Shown in pieces: positions 35,741 through 44,121 of a DNA stretch of 64,000 nt. Every line of letters begins with the position of its first letter. Position 1 is the first letter of the stretch. The position numbers and the translations under genes were made by a program. The notes beneath the pieces were generated by a model, which did not search any database, was not told the origin of the DNA, and worked only from the letters and a program-made list of their open reading frames with translations. Source of the stretch: Hyphomicrobiales bacterium (GTDB lineage: Bacteria; Pseudomonadota; Alphaproteobacteria; Rhizobiales; Rhizobiaceae). The stretch covers positions 1-64,000 of the forward strand of contig UCKM01000006.1 of the NCBI GenBank assembly GCA_900473175.1. The letters run 5' to 3'.

Positions 35741-36621
35741 CGCCGATATTCCGTTAGTGTGAGATGGGATTTGATAAAGGCCGCGCTCGCTGCCAGGCGC
35801 TCGCTTTCGTCCTCATGCGGCGCCCGCCACTGTGCGAAAGGAACGCCGAAACGGTCGTCATTACGGCGAAAAGGTTCGAGTGACACAGGCCCCTTGTATC
35901 CGATCTCGTGCAGCGCCCGTCCTACCGCCACCCAGTCGGTCGAGCCGGTCCCCGGGAATCCGCGGTGGTTTTCATTCGCCTGGAAATGCACCAAGTGCGC
36001 GCCGCCAAGGCGGATGGCCTCGGCGATCGATGCTTCTTCCATATGCATGTGGAAGGTATCCAGCATCAGTTTGATCGCCGGATGATCGACTGCGTCAAGA
36101 AGTTCGATGGCCTGCTGCGTCGTGCATAGAACGTCACTTTCGAAACGATTGAGCGGCTCGACTGCCAGCAGGATATCTGCTTTTGCAGCATGATCCCCGG
36201 CTTCCTTCAGGCCGGCAATGCAACGTTCTTTTCGCGCCAGCCGCTCGCCCTCTGACACGGGTAAAGGAGCACGCCCGGCGAACACCAGCGGATTGCCGGT
36301 CAACGGCCCGCCGACGACACTAGCCCCGAGCGCCACCGCACAATCGACCGTATAACGCAAATAATCTATACCGGCGCGATGGGCGCTCCGGTCATCTGAC
36401 GACAGGTTGCGTTGAAGATTGACACGCGCTGCCAGCACGACGCCAAGGCCCGCATCATCCAAGGCACGGCGTGCTTCGGCAAGATCGATTTCCCCGGGTT
36501 CGGGCACGAGTAGTTCGACAAAGTCGAAGCCTAGGTCGCGCATCTTCTTGAACAGGGGAAAGTGCTCGGCCGTAAATGGCCTGGCATATTGCATGGAGAT
36601 CAATCCGATGGGATTCATCAT
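35737..36621 (-). CDS. Sugar phosphate isomerase/epimerase (xylose isomerase-like TIM barrel)
   Basis: A 294-residue AP_endonuc_2/xylose isomerase-like barrel with metal ligands in LAVEPLNRFESD (Glu), LMLDTFHMHMEE (Asp, His), HFQANENHRGFPGTG and VSLEPF (Glu). The pattern is that of D-tagatose/D-psicose 3-epimerase-like enzymes and related keto-sugar isomerases. Two ATGs (36621, 36618) follow AAGGA; the open frame upstream to 36759 is not used. It lies between the ABC permease and the Gfo/Idh gene. Confidence 0.88.
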   Translation of the reverse strand: MMNPIGLISMQYARPFTAEHFPLFKKMRDLGFDFVELLVPEPGEIDLAEARRALDDAGLGVVLAARVNLQRNLSSDDRSAHRAGIDYLRYTVDCAVALGASVVGGPLTGNPLVFAGRAPLPVSEGERLARKERCIAGLKEAGDHAAKADILLAVEPLNRFESDVLCTTQQAIELLDAVDHPAIKLMLDTFHMHMEEASIAEAIRLGGAHLVHFQANENHRGFPGTGSTDWVAVGRALHEIGYKGPVSLEPFRRNDDRFGVPFAQWRAPHEDESERLAASAAFIKSHLTLTEYRR

Positions 36622-36644
36622 GGGTCCTTTTTGATAAGCATGAG

Positions 36645-37478
36645 TCATCCCTTCACTGCGCCCTGGGTAAGGCCCCCGATAAGACGCCGTTGGACGAGGA
36701 GGAAGAGAATGGTGGCAGGCAGCGCACCGACAACGCCACCTGCAGCAAGCAGTCCCCATTCGATCTGATATTCACCGATGAGGGTCTGGATGGCTACCGT
36801 TACTGGACGAACGTTGCGGCCACCAAGGGTCAGTGCGTAGAGATATTCGTTCCAGGCGGTAATGAAGATGTAGATGCCAGTCGAAATGATACCAGGCATG
36901 GCAAGCGGCAGAACGATGCGCCTCAGGGCCTGTAGCCGTGAGCAACCATCTATCATTGCTGCCTCGTCGAGGCTGCGCGGTATGGCACCGACATAGCTGG
37001 TAAGCATCCAGACAGCGAAGGGAATGGCAACCGTCGAGTTTGCAAGGATCAACCCGATATGCGTGTCGAGAATGCCGATATTCCGGAACAGTACGAAGAG
37101 CGGCAGGATCAGAAGCACGATGGGAAACATGTTGACCAGCAGGAACTGCAGCATGATCACTTTGCGCCCTGGGAACCGGAAACGCGACAGCGCATAGGCA
37201 GCCGTGACGGAAACCACGAGACCGAGTATGACCGTGCCGCCGGCAATGATCAGGCTGTGCAGCATATTGACCAGGAACGACGTCTGTTCCAACAACCGGA
37301 CATAGTTATCGAGGCTCCATCCCGCCGGTGACAACGACACACCCGTTGCCGACAATTGCGCGGTTGGCGTCAGCGAGGTCAGGATCATCCAGGCGAAGGG
37401 CCCAATAGCAAGAAGTATGATCAGGACAACAGGAATGTCGGTCGTGAGAATGCGCCGGAGCGTCGAAGGCTTGTTCAT
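36645..37478 (-). CDS. Carbohydrate ABC transporter permease (MalG-type)
   Basis: A 277-residue six-helix permease of the CUT1 class. The cytoplasmic EAA loop reads DEAAMIDGCSRLQALRRIVL and contacts the ATPase. It starts in an ATGA overlap with the MalF-type permease gene; a much longer open frame upstream is a shadow of that gene. The 23 bases before the epimerase gene carry its ribosome site. Confidence 0.93.
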   Translation of the reverse strand: MNKPSTLRRILTTDIPVVLIILLAIGPFAWMILTSLTPTAQLSATGVSLSPAGWSLDNYVRLLEQTSFLVNMLHSLIIAGGTVILGLVVSVTAAYALSRFRFPGRKVIMLQFLLVNMFPIVLLILPLFVLFRNIGILDTHIGLILANSTVAIPFAVWMLTSYVGAIPRSLDEAAMIDGCSRLQALRRIVLPLAMPGIISTGIYIFITAWNEYLYALTLGGRNVRPVTVAIQTLIGEYQIEWGLLAAGGVVGALPATILFLLVQRRLIGGLTQGAVKG

Positions 37479-38398
37479 CTTTCCACCTCGCGCATTGTGC
37501 GGACGATATAGACGGCGACAATCGCTCCCAGCATAATCGTGAACGTGACGGCGATGGCGGTGCCATAGCCGAAATCGAGATTCTGACGGGCCCTGATGAA
37601 GGCGTAAAGCGGCAGCGTATGCGTTGCATAACCCGGACCGCCCCCGGTCATGACGAAGATCACATCCATGGAATTGGCGACCCAGATGATGCGCAGCAAT
37701 CCGGCGGTCGCCAGCACCGGTGCAATCCCTGGAAGCGTTATGTGGACGAATTGCCGCCAAGGGCTGGCACCGTCGATTGAAGCTGCTTCGTACTGGCTTT
37801 GAGGAATTCCCTGCAGGCCCGCCAGGATCATCACCGCAAAGAATGGGAAGCCCTGCCAGGTCAACGTGGCAATCACTGCGTAGAGTGCGAGGTGCGGATC
37901 GGCGAGCCACGGCACTGTCGAATGGATAACGGACAGGTAGAGCAGAATGTCATTCAGCACGCCCGTCGTTGGATCATAAATCCACCGCCACATCAGGGCG
38001 ATGACGACGCTTGGCAGTGCCCAAGGAATGATGACCAGGGCACGGGCCAGGCCGCGCCATGGGAATTCGCGATTGAGTAACAGCGCCGCAACAAGACCGA
38101 GCCCCATCTGGAGCGGCACCGTCAGGCCGATCCAGATGGCGGTATGGCCCAACGAGGTCCAGAAGACGGGATCGCGCATCAGCTTGACGTAGTTGCCAAA
38201 GCCGACAAAGCGCGTGGCATTGGGCTTCCACAGCACCAGATCATAAAAGCTGGTAACGACCGCCTGAATCATCGGAAAGAACACGATGAACAATGTCACG
38301 AGCACCGCGGGAGCCAGCAAGGCATAGGGCATCAGCCTGCTGCGAAGCGGACGAGCGGGCGCGAGATCATGCGGTGCCGATGTTGCGAGCGTGGCCAT
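37475..38398 (-). CDS. Carbohydrate ABC transporter permease (MalF-type)
   Basis: A 307-residue permease of the CUT1 class with six hydrophobic helices and the EAA motif YEAASIDGASPWRQFVHITL. It forms the membrane channel with the MalG-type partner. It follows the binding-protein gene by 44 bases on the same strand. Confidence 0.93.
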   Translation of the reverse strand: MATLATSAPHDLAPARPLRSRLMPYALLAPAVLVTLFIVFFPMIQAVVTSFYDLVLWKPNATRFVGFGNYVKLMRDPVFWTSLGHTAIWIGLTVPLQMGLGLVAALLLNREFPWRGLARALVIIPWALPSVVIALMWRWIYDPTTGVLNDILLYLSVIHSTVPWLADPHLALYAVIATLTWQGFPFFAVMILAGLQGIPQSQYEAASIDGASPWRQFVHITLPGIAPVLATAGLLRIIWVANSMDVIFVMTGGGPGYATHTLPLYAFIRARQNLDFGYGTAIAVTFTIMLGAIVAVYIVRTMREVER

Positions 38399-38442
38399 AG
38401 ATTAACTTTCCGCCGGTCGTCGATGAGGGGAACCTGTCCGCG

Positions 38443-39645
38443 CTATTGCGCGAACAGGCTTTCGAGTTGCTCCATCATCTGCTGCGAGGTGATCTGGCCG
38501 GTCAGTGCCTGCTGCATTGACGTCTGCCACGCGGTGTTGACGAACTCCGCTGTCGCAGTGCTCTGCGGTAGCACGTGAGCGAAAGGCAGAGACTGGACCG
38601 TAGCATCAACGAATCGGCGTTCATGCAGCGTCCAATGTTCGGCTCCACTCTTGGTCACGGTCATCTGCCCGGTTGCTTTGTTGAAGGCCACGTTATTTTC
38701 CCCTTCCGCCAGGAAGGAAATCCACTTCCACGCAGCGTCCTTCACCTGTGACGATGAGAAAATCGCCAGGGATTCGTCACCATAGGAGGTCCATTGCTTG
38801 CCACCGCATTTGGGGACGGGAACCGCGGAGACCTTGTCACCCAGCGCTTTGACCAAATCATTGGACGAGCCGATATGATGAATGGTCATGGCCGTCTTGC
38901 CGGCCTTGAACGCTGCGACAATTTCCTGGAAACCGTCATTGGGAGCCGATGGCGGAATGACCTTGTCTTTCTGGAACAGGTCGATCAACCACTGGTTGGC
39001 CGCGACGGCCGTGGGGTTGGTCAGGCCGCCTGGCTTCAGCTCGGCACCTTGCGAAAAGACGAATGTCCCCCACTGGTCCCATCCACCCTTGCCGCCACGC
39101 AGTCCAAAGCCGTATGTGTCGGGCGCCTTGGTCAGCTTCTGGGCTGCAGTGCGGAATTCTTCGCATGTCGTCGGCGGATTGAGGCCCGCCTCCTTGAAGA
39201 GATCCGCACGGTAATAAAGATAGAGCACCACATACTGGATCGGCAGATAATATTGCTGCCCATCCGGACCCTTGTTCAATTCCAGCAGATTGTCGAGTAG
39301 ATCTGCCTTTCCCGGCCACGCGTTGATACGGTCACCAATCGGCTCGAGCGCACCCATTTCAGCCAGACGCGGCTGGGCAAAAAGCTTGACCATCCCGGCG
39401 TCCGGCGCATTGCCGCCAACCAGCGAGGTATAGAGATTATCGTAGTAACTGTTCCAAGGAACATTCTCCGCTTCAATCTTGATGTCTGGGTTCTTGGCTT
39501 CGAATTTCGCCACGAGATCCGACATCGGATTTTCCGGATTGTCGAAATGATACCAGAACCGCACCGTATCGGCCGCATTGGCGGTGCTCACTGCCAGACC
39601 GGCCATGAACGCGCAACTGATACCCAGTTTCTTGAGAATGCTCAT
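38443..39645 (-). CDS. Sugar ABC transporter substrate-binding protein
   Basis: A 400-residue periplasmic binding protein of the family 1 (UgpB/MalE-like) type. A Sec signal peptide (ILKKLGISCAFMAGLAVSTANA) is followed by TVRFWYHFDNPENPMSDLVA and other family segments. The ATG at 39645 has a perfect GGAGGA ribosome site. The ligand cannot be read; the neighbouring epimerase and dehydrogenase suggest a mono- or disaccharide or a polyol. Confidence 0.92.
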   Translation of the reverse strand: MSILKKLGISCAFMAGLAVSTANAADTVRFWYHFDNPENPMSDLVAKFEAKNPDIKIEAENVPWNSYYDNLYTSLVGGNAPDAGMVKLFAQPRLAEMGALEPIGDRINAWPGKADLLDNLLELNKGPDGQQYYLPIQYVVLYLYYRADLFKEAGLNPPTTCEEFRTAAQKLTKAPDTYGFGLRGGKGGWDQWGTFVFSQGAELKPGGLTNPTAVAANQWLIDLFQKDKVIPPSAPNDGFQEIVAAFKAGKTAMTIHHIGSSNDLVKALGDKVSAVPVPKCGGKQWTSYGDESLAIFSSSQVKDAAWKWISFLAEGENNVAFNKATGQMTVTKSGAEHWTLHERRFVDATVQSLPFAHVLPQSTATAEFVNTAWQTSMQQALTGQITSQQMMEQLESLFAQ

Positions 39646-39672
39646 CGTTTCCTCCAACTTTGTTGTCGTTCA

Positions 39673-40656
39673 TTAGCTGCCGCGGATCATTCCTCGAGCA
39701 GCTTCGCCGGCCGCCGCAAGCGCCTCCCGCGCAGCAGCAAGTTCGTTCGTGTTTTGCAGAAATCCATGTGTTACCCCCGACACCACCGTGAGAGGATCAT
39801 TGCGACCGAGGGCCTTCAGCCGTTCAGCGAAGTTAAGGGTGTTGGAAAGTAGAGGATCGATGCCGGCAGCCATGAGATAGAGTGGCGGCAGGGCGCGCAG
39901 CACGTTGTCATCGGCCAGAAGCGGCGCGACCAACGGATTGCGGCGCGCATTCTCATCCGCGCAATACCAGTTCCAGTATCGCTGCATTTTGCCACGTGTC
40001 AGACCGGGCCCCTCGGCAAATCGCTCATACGACTCCGTGCTGAAATCGGCGTCAAACGTGCCATAAAACAGGAGCGCGCCTGACGGCAGTGGGTGCGCCG
40101 CCTTCATTTCGTGCATAACGGCGGCAAGCGCGAGATTGGCGCCCGCTGAATCCCCTGAAACGATGAGCGGTCCCGCGGATACACCCGCCTCTGCAGTAGC
40201 GGGGAATGCGGCACGCAGGCAGGCGACAACGTCGAACAAGCCTGCGGGAAACGGATGTTCCGGCGCAAGACGGTATTCGGGAACGAGGACGGGCAACCCG
40301 ACCTCATTGGCAAGGACCCGGGCGCACCGTTCATGCGTCTCGGGACTGCAAAACGCGAAACCTCCGCCGTGAACGAAAAGCACAGCACCGACACCCGCAC
40401 CATGCGGAACAAGTACGCGCATGCGGCATGCTGGGGTGCCAAGTTCTGCGTTAGCAGCAATGAGAATGTCGGTTGCCTGAGCTAGCGGCGGCAAGTTGAC
40501 ATTGTTCCGCTCGTTCGAACGTTCGGATTGGGCCCTGCCCTCTTCAGGCGGCAGCAAGGTGGGATCCGGCTGCGGCCCCAGCTCGCTCTCGACGCGCAGC
40601 ATAAGCTCGCGCATCTCTGGCGAAAGATTGTCGGAAACATCGGACATCGCGTTCAT
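39673..40656 (-). CDS. Alpha/beta hydrolase, HSL-type esterase
   Basis: A 327-residue esterase of the hormone-sensitive lipase family. The oxyanion motif is VHGGGF, the nucleophile is in GDSAGAN, the acid in AAGIDPL and the His in GVTHGFL. It has no signal peptide, so it acts in the cytoplasm. It begins in a 4-base overlap with the GntR gene and precedes the binding-protein gene by 27 bases. An esterase inside a sugar uptake operon suggests that the imported compound may carry an acyl or lactone group (inference). Confidence 0.88.
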   Translation of the reverse strand: MNAMSDVSDNLSPEMRELMLRVESELGPQPDPTLLPPEEGRAQSERSNERNNVNLPPLAQATDILIAANAELGTPACRMRVLVPHGAGVGAVLFVHGGGFAFCSPETHERCARVLANEVGLPVLVPEYRLAPEHPFPAGLFDVVACLRAAFPATAEAGVSAGPLIVSGDSAGANLALAAVMHEMKAAHPLPSGALLFYGTFDADFSTESYERFAEGPGLTRGKMQRYWNWYCADENARRNPLVAPLLADDNVLRALPPLYLMAAGIDPLLSNTLNFAERLKALGRNDPLTVVSGVTHGFLQNTNELAAAREALAAAGEAARGMIRGS

Positions 40657-41360
40657 TGATCTGCGTCCGGAAATACGGTCGGGCCGAAATCGACGATGGT
40701 CGCGATATGATGATGCAACGTTTGGGTTGCGGCAGAAACATCGCCGTGCTCGATAGCTTCAATAATGACGCGGTGCCGCAAAGCCGTCGCCATGAGATCG
40801 CGCGACCCGATACTTCTTGAAATCTTGAAGCGATGATTATGAACGAGGCACCGATGCAGGATCGGATCGAGCGCAGGGAGATCGGCATCGCGGAATATCC
40901 GCCGATGGAAATCCCGGTCGAACGCCGCGAGTTGCAGCTCATCATCCGCCTTTGCCGCCTCGACCATGTCGCTTGCAAGCTCGCGCAGATCAGAGACGAG
41001 TGTGCGGCTCTGATAGCGCAGAGCCCGGACGATGCCGTTGCATTCGATCTGTTGCCGCACGCGGAACATCTCGACCGCTTCATCGGCGGTGCAAGCTGAT
41101 ACCTGCGTGCCGCGATGCCCCTGCCGGCGCACCAGCCCTTCTTCCTGCAATTGCAGCAATGCCTCGCGGACAGTTCCCTGACTGCATTGGAAGCGGGCTG
41201 CAAGGTCCAACTCCGTCAGCGGCTCTCCGGCCCGCAGCTCACCAAGGATGATATCGCGCTTCAGCGAATCGAACGCTACGGACGCCTTGGCGGCAAGTGG
41301 ATTGCGCGGCGAGCGGGCTGGCCGGGGGGCGATGGAGTCGGGCACGGCAAACTCTCCCAT
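40653..41360 (-). CDS. GntR family regulator (FCD domain)
   Basis: A 235-residue regulator with a winged-helix DNA-binding domain (LDLAARFQCSQGTVREALLQ, LQEEGLVRRQGHRGTQVS) and a helical FCD effector domain with metal-site His residues (FDRDFHRRIF, LVHNHRFKI). It heads the minus-strand sugar operon and diverges from the ATPase gene. It likely controls both through the palindromic region in between. The start at 41360 (MGEFAVPDS) is preferred to an upstream codon at 41387. Confidence 0.9.
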   Translation of the reverse strand: MGEFAVPDSIAPRPARSPRNPLAAKASVAFDSLKRDIILGELRAGEPLTELDLAARFQCSQGTVREALLQLQEEGLVRRQGHRGTQVSACTADEAVEMFRVRQQIECNGIVRALRYQSRTLVSDLRELASDMVEAAKADDELQLAAFDRDFHRRIFRDADLPALDPILHRCLVHNHRFKISRSIGSRDLMATALRHRVIIEAIEHGDVSAATQTLHHHIATIVDFGPTVFPDADQ

Positions 41361-41388
41361 GCGGTTGCAAAATACGCGAATTATCATT

Positions 41389-41413
41389 ATTGATATTGAT
41401 ATCGATAATCAAT
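41389..41413. promoter_or_regulatory. Candidate GntR operator between gntR and the ATPase gene
   Basis: ATTGATATTGAT followed by ATCGATAATCAAT is an imperfect inverted repeat centred on GATATC, with one base inserted in one arm. It lies in the 86-base divergent promoter region and is the obvious candidate site for the GntR product. Confidence 0.55.
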
Positions 41414-41446
41414 GTCAATAGGATATTGGGTGGAGGAACCGTCAAA

Positions 41447-42529
41447 ATGACCGCGATCAGTCTGAAGCAGATCAAAAAGCTCTACGGCACGATCCCCGTG
41501 ATCCATAGCGTTGACATCGACATTGCGAGCGGCGAGTTTCTGGTACTTGTCGGTCCATCCGGCTGCGGAAAATCCACGCTACTGCGCATGATTGCCGGGC
41601 TGGAGGAGATAAGCGCCGGTGAACTGAGGATTGGCGACAAGGTGGTCAATGCCCTACCGCCGTCCGACCGCGATATCGCCATGGTCTTTCAAGATTACGC
41701 GCTCTATCCGCATATGAGCGTTGAAGAGAACATGGCGTTCGGACTGAAAATGCGCAGTGAACCCCTGAGCGAGATTGACAAGCGCGTAACCGGCGCCGCC
41801 GATATCCTCAAACTTCAGGACTATCTCGAGCGGCGCCCCGGACAACTTTCGGGCGGACAGCGCCAGCGTGTCGCCATGGGCCGCGCCATCGTCCGCCGCC
41901 CGAAGGCTTTCCTGTTCGATGAGCCGCTGTCCAATCTTGATGCGGCGCTTCGCGTCGAGATGCGGCTTGAAATCGCCAAGCTGCATCGCCGCATGCAGGC
42001 AACCACTGTTTACGTTACGCATGATCAGGTGGAAGCGATGACACTGGCCGATCGGATCGTCGTGATGAATGCCGGTCACGTCGAACAGATCGGCCATCCG
42101 CTCGACCTTTACCGCAAACCGGCAAGCCTGTTCGTAGCGCGCTTCATTGGCAGTCCGACCATGAATACCTTTCCAGCGCGTGTGATCGAAACTACTGGCC
42201 GCCATCTTGTCCTGCAGCTGCCGGCAGGCAGGGCGGCAATCGATATCAGGGGCAGGTCAATCGGCGCGGCAACGACGATTACCTTCGGCATCCGTCCGGA
42301 AGATCTCACAGTCTGCAATACCACAGACGCTTGGCTGAGCGGCGAGCTGGCGGTGGTCGAGCGGCTTGGCAGCCAGACCTTCGGTTATCTCGACGCAGGG
42401 ACAGAAAAGCTGATTACTGTCGAATTCCCGAGAACAGCCGACGTTCAGGTCGGTGAACGGATCTCGGTCAAGGGCGACAGTTCCAACGTCCATCTTTTTG
42501 ACAGTGAGAAAGAGCGGCGGGTCAATTGA
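41447..42529 (+). CDS. Sugar ABC transporter ATP-binding protein (MalK/UgpC type)
   Basis: A 360-residue ATPase with Walker A GPSGCGKST, signature LSGGQRQRVAMGRA, Walker B FLFDEPLSNLD, and a C-terminal regulatory OB-fold/TOBE part (GIRPEDL). It is the energising subunit for the permeases encoded divergently at 36645-38398. The ATG at 41447 follows TGGAGGA. Its separation from the other transporter genes by the regulatory region is unusual, but the only ABC importer nearby lacks an ATPase of its own. Confidence 0.93.
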   Translation: MTAISLKQIKKLYGTIPVIHSVDIDIASGEFLVLVGPSGCGKSTLLRMIAGLEEISAGELRIGDKVVNALPPSDRDIAMVFQDYALYPHMSVEENMAFGLKMRSEPLSEIDKRVTGAADILKLQDYLERRPGQLSGGQRQRVAMGRAIVRRPKAFLFDEPLSNLDAALRVEMRLEIAKLHRRMQATTVYVTHDQVEAMTLADRIVVMNAGHVEQIGHPLDLYRKPASLFVARFIGSPTMNTFPARVIETTGRHLVLQLPAGRAAIDIRGRSIGAATTITFGIRPEDLTVCNTTDAWLSGELAVVERLGSQTFGYLDAGTEKLITVEFPRTADVQVGERISVKGDSSNVHLFDSEKERRVN

Positions 42530-42930
42530 GAAACGGCGCCCAAACACAGCAAAGGGTATAACGCCACGCGGGAACAACTTTCCAACGGCGGGTTACTGCA
42601 ACCGCCCGGCTCTCCCGCGTTACGACAACGATCGTTACATGACGGTTTCCGTGAAACGTTTGCTTAGTATTGCTGGAAACGAAATTGGGCGATGTCCCTC
42701 ACGACCACAGATCGCTATTTCGCGCCATCGCTGTTTTCGATCAACTCCTCCTCAACGCAAGTTGAAGCACATTACAGCCAATTCATTGTTTTCTTGAATG
42801 TATGGGACGTATTCTAACGTAACTGACACGCAAAAGTGCCGGTGCGGGGGCGGGACGCTGCAGTCTTTTGCCCAAGCGCGGGCAACGGCCGCATCCACTT
42901 CCGTCCTGGACAGGATCAGGAGGAATACCG
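42530..42930. other. Intergenic stretch before the DUF1344 gene
   Basis: No gene is convincing here. A GGAAC at 42571 followed by GGTTA at 42591 loosely resembles an EcfG-type general stress promoter, but the spacing is one base short. The last 20 bases hold the AGGAGG ribosome site of the next gene. Confidence 0.4.
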
Positions 42931-43284
42931 ATGAAAAAAATCATTCTAGCGATCTCTTTACTTGCTCTGGCGACCAGCGTCGCCGCCGCAGCGCAAGGAC
43001 AGAGGACTTACCCATCCGCCGTGAAGGCGGCCCATGCGATGAATGCCCCTGCGGCCCAGCTGTTCAGCACGACCGGAACCATCGAAACATTCGATCCGCA
43101 ATCGAAAATGGTCGAGCTGACCACGGGCACAAAATATCAATTGCCGAAGACTGCGGACTTCCGGGGCCTGGCAATTGGAGAGAAAGTCAGGATCACCTGG
43201 AACGCCCAGAATCCCTACGGCACCTCATTCAGCAATGGCGAAACCGACGAATTCAATGCAAATCGGCTGGTGGTCCTGCACTGA
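42931..43284 (+). CDS. DUF1344-like periplasmic protein
   Basis: A 117-residue secreted protein: signal peptide MKKIILAISLLALATSVAAA, then a small beta-rich domain (TGTIETFDPQSKMVELTTGT, YQLPKTADFRGLAIGEKVRI). This is the pattern of DUF1344, common in rhizobia, whose function is unknown. It has a near-perfect ribosome site and a strong hairpin just after it, so it is probably expressed alone. Confidence 0.8.
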   Translation: MKKIILAISLLALATSVAAAAQGQRTYPSAVKAAHAMNAPAAQLFSTTGTIETFDPQSKMVELTTGTKYQLPKTADFRGLAIGEKVRITWNAQNPYGTSFSNGETDEFNANRLVVLH

Positions 43285-43307
43285 TTGTATCGGTACTGCT
43301 CAAACGG

Positions 43308-43343
43308 ACAGTCCGCGAGGGCAAGAGGGCCCTGGCGGACTGT
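43308..43343 (+). terminator. Strong hairpin after the DUF1344 gene
   Basis: ACAGTCCGC (43308-43316) and GCGGACTGT (43335-43343) form a 9-bp stem, extended inward by AGGG/CCCT. It lies 24 bases after the stop. There is no T tract, so it may be a processing or rho-assisted hairpin. Confidence 0.65.
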
Positions 43344-43371
43344 CAACAGCGAGATTCAGTGAGGATTGATG

Positions 43372-44112
43372 CTAGAGCGGCGGATCTTCGAACGGCCGCA
43401 ATCGCAGCTTGCTTTGATGTCCTTCAAGCGCAGGCCGCCCCGAGGGACAGACGCCCCTGAAATAGGATTTCTGCCATTTTTCCTGCGCCGCCTTTGAATC
43501 TGGGTCCGCCAGCGTCGCATTGAAATGATCTCTGCCACCCGACCAGAGCTTGTATTCGCGCTCAAGTTCAGGTTGCGCCGAGAGGGGCTGCACGGTCGGC
43601 ATGATGACCTCCAATGCGCCGCGCTTGACCGGGAAAATATGACAGAACGGCTCATTGACTTCAAAGTGCACGCGCGTGCCGGGTCGTGTGAACTGCCAGT
43701 TCATCGTGAAAGTATATGGCGACCAGTCGGTCTCGATGATGCCGGTCAGGGGTGCAATGCCATCCTTTGGCCGGTTGATCGGTCCGGTGGCAAACAGGTC
43801 GACACCGGGATCGGTCTGAAACAGGCACGGGACGTGAAAGGTCAATATCCCATTGCCAAAATGGCTGATCGCCGGTAACGGTTTGTCGTCCTTCGACCTG
43901 AAATGGATCGCGTCTTTCGTCGGGTGCCCGTCCCACATGGCTGAAAAGGCGACGTTACACAGGATTTCCCAGCCATGTGCATTGGCTATGTTGAGTGGCA
44001 GGCAGCGATAGGCAAACCGCTGGTCGCTTTCGTTCATCCAGTCCCGCTCGGGCGGCGCCGGACGGATACGAAAGTCATGTCCATCAATGACGTAGGCTGT
44101 CAGTTTTGTCAT
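43372..44112 (-). CDS. DUF6065 family protein, unknown function
   Basis: A 246-residue soluble protein with no signal peptide. The segments RCLPLNIANAHGWEILC, FHVPCLFQTDPGVDLFATGP, SPYTFTMNWQFTRPG and VNEPFCHIFP are what I recall of DUF6065. Function is unknown. It lies 9 bases downstream of the autotransporter gene on the same strand, which hints at cotranscription. Confidence 0.7.
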   Translation of the reverse strand: MTKLTAYVIDGHDFRIRPAPPERDWMNESDQRFAYRCLPLNIANAHGWEILCNVAFSAMWDGHPTKDAIHFRSKDDKPLPAISHFGNGILTFHVPCLFQTDPGVDLFATGPINRPKDGIAPLTGIIETDWSPYTFTMNWQFTRPGTRVHFEVNEPFCHIFPVKRGALEVIMPTVQPLSAQPELEREYKLWSGGRDHFNATLADPDSKAAQEKWQKSYFRGVCPSGRPALEGHQSKLRLRPFEDPPL

Positions 44113-44121
44113 GTATCCAAC

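Noticed and set aside
42571-42595. EcfG-type stress promoter
   Set aside because: GGAAC and GTT are present, but the spacing is short by one base and it lies more than 300 bases from the next gene, so it is too weak to list alone.
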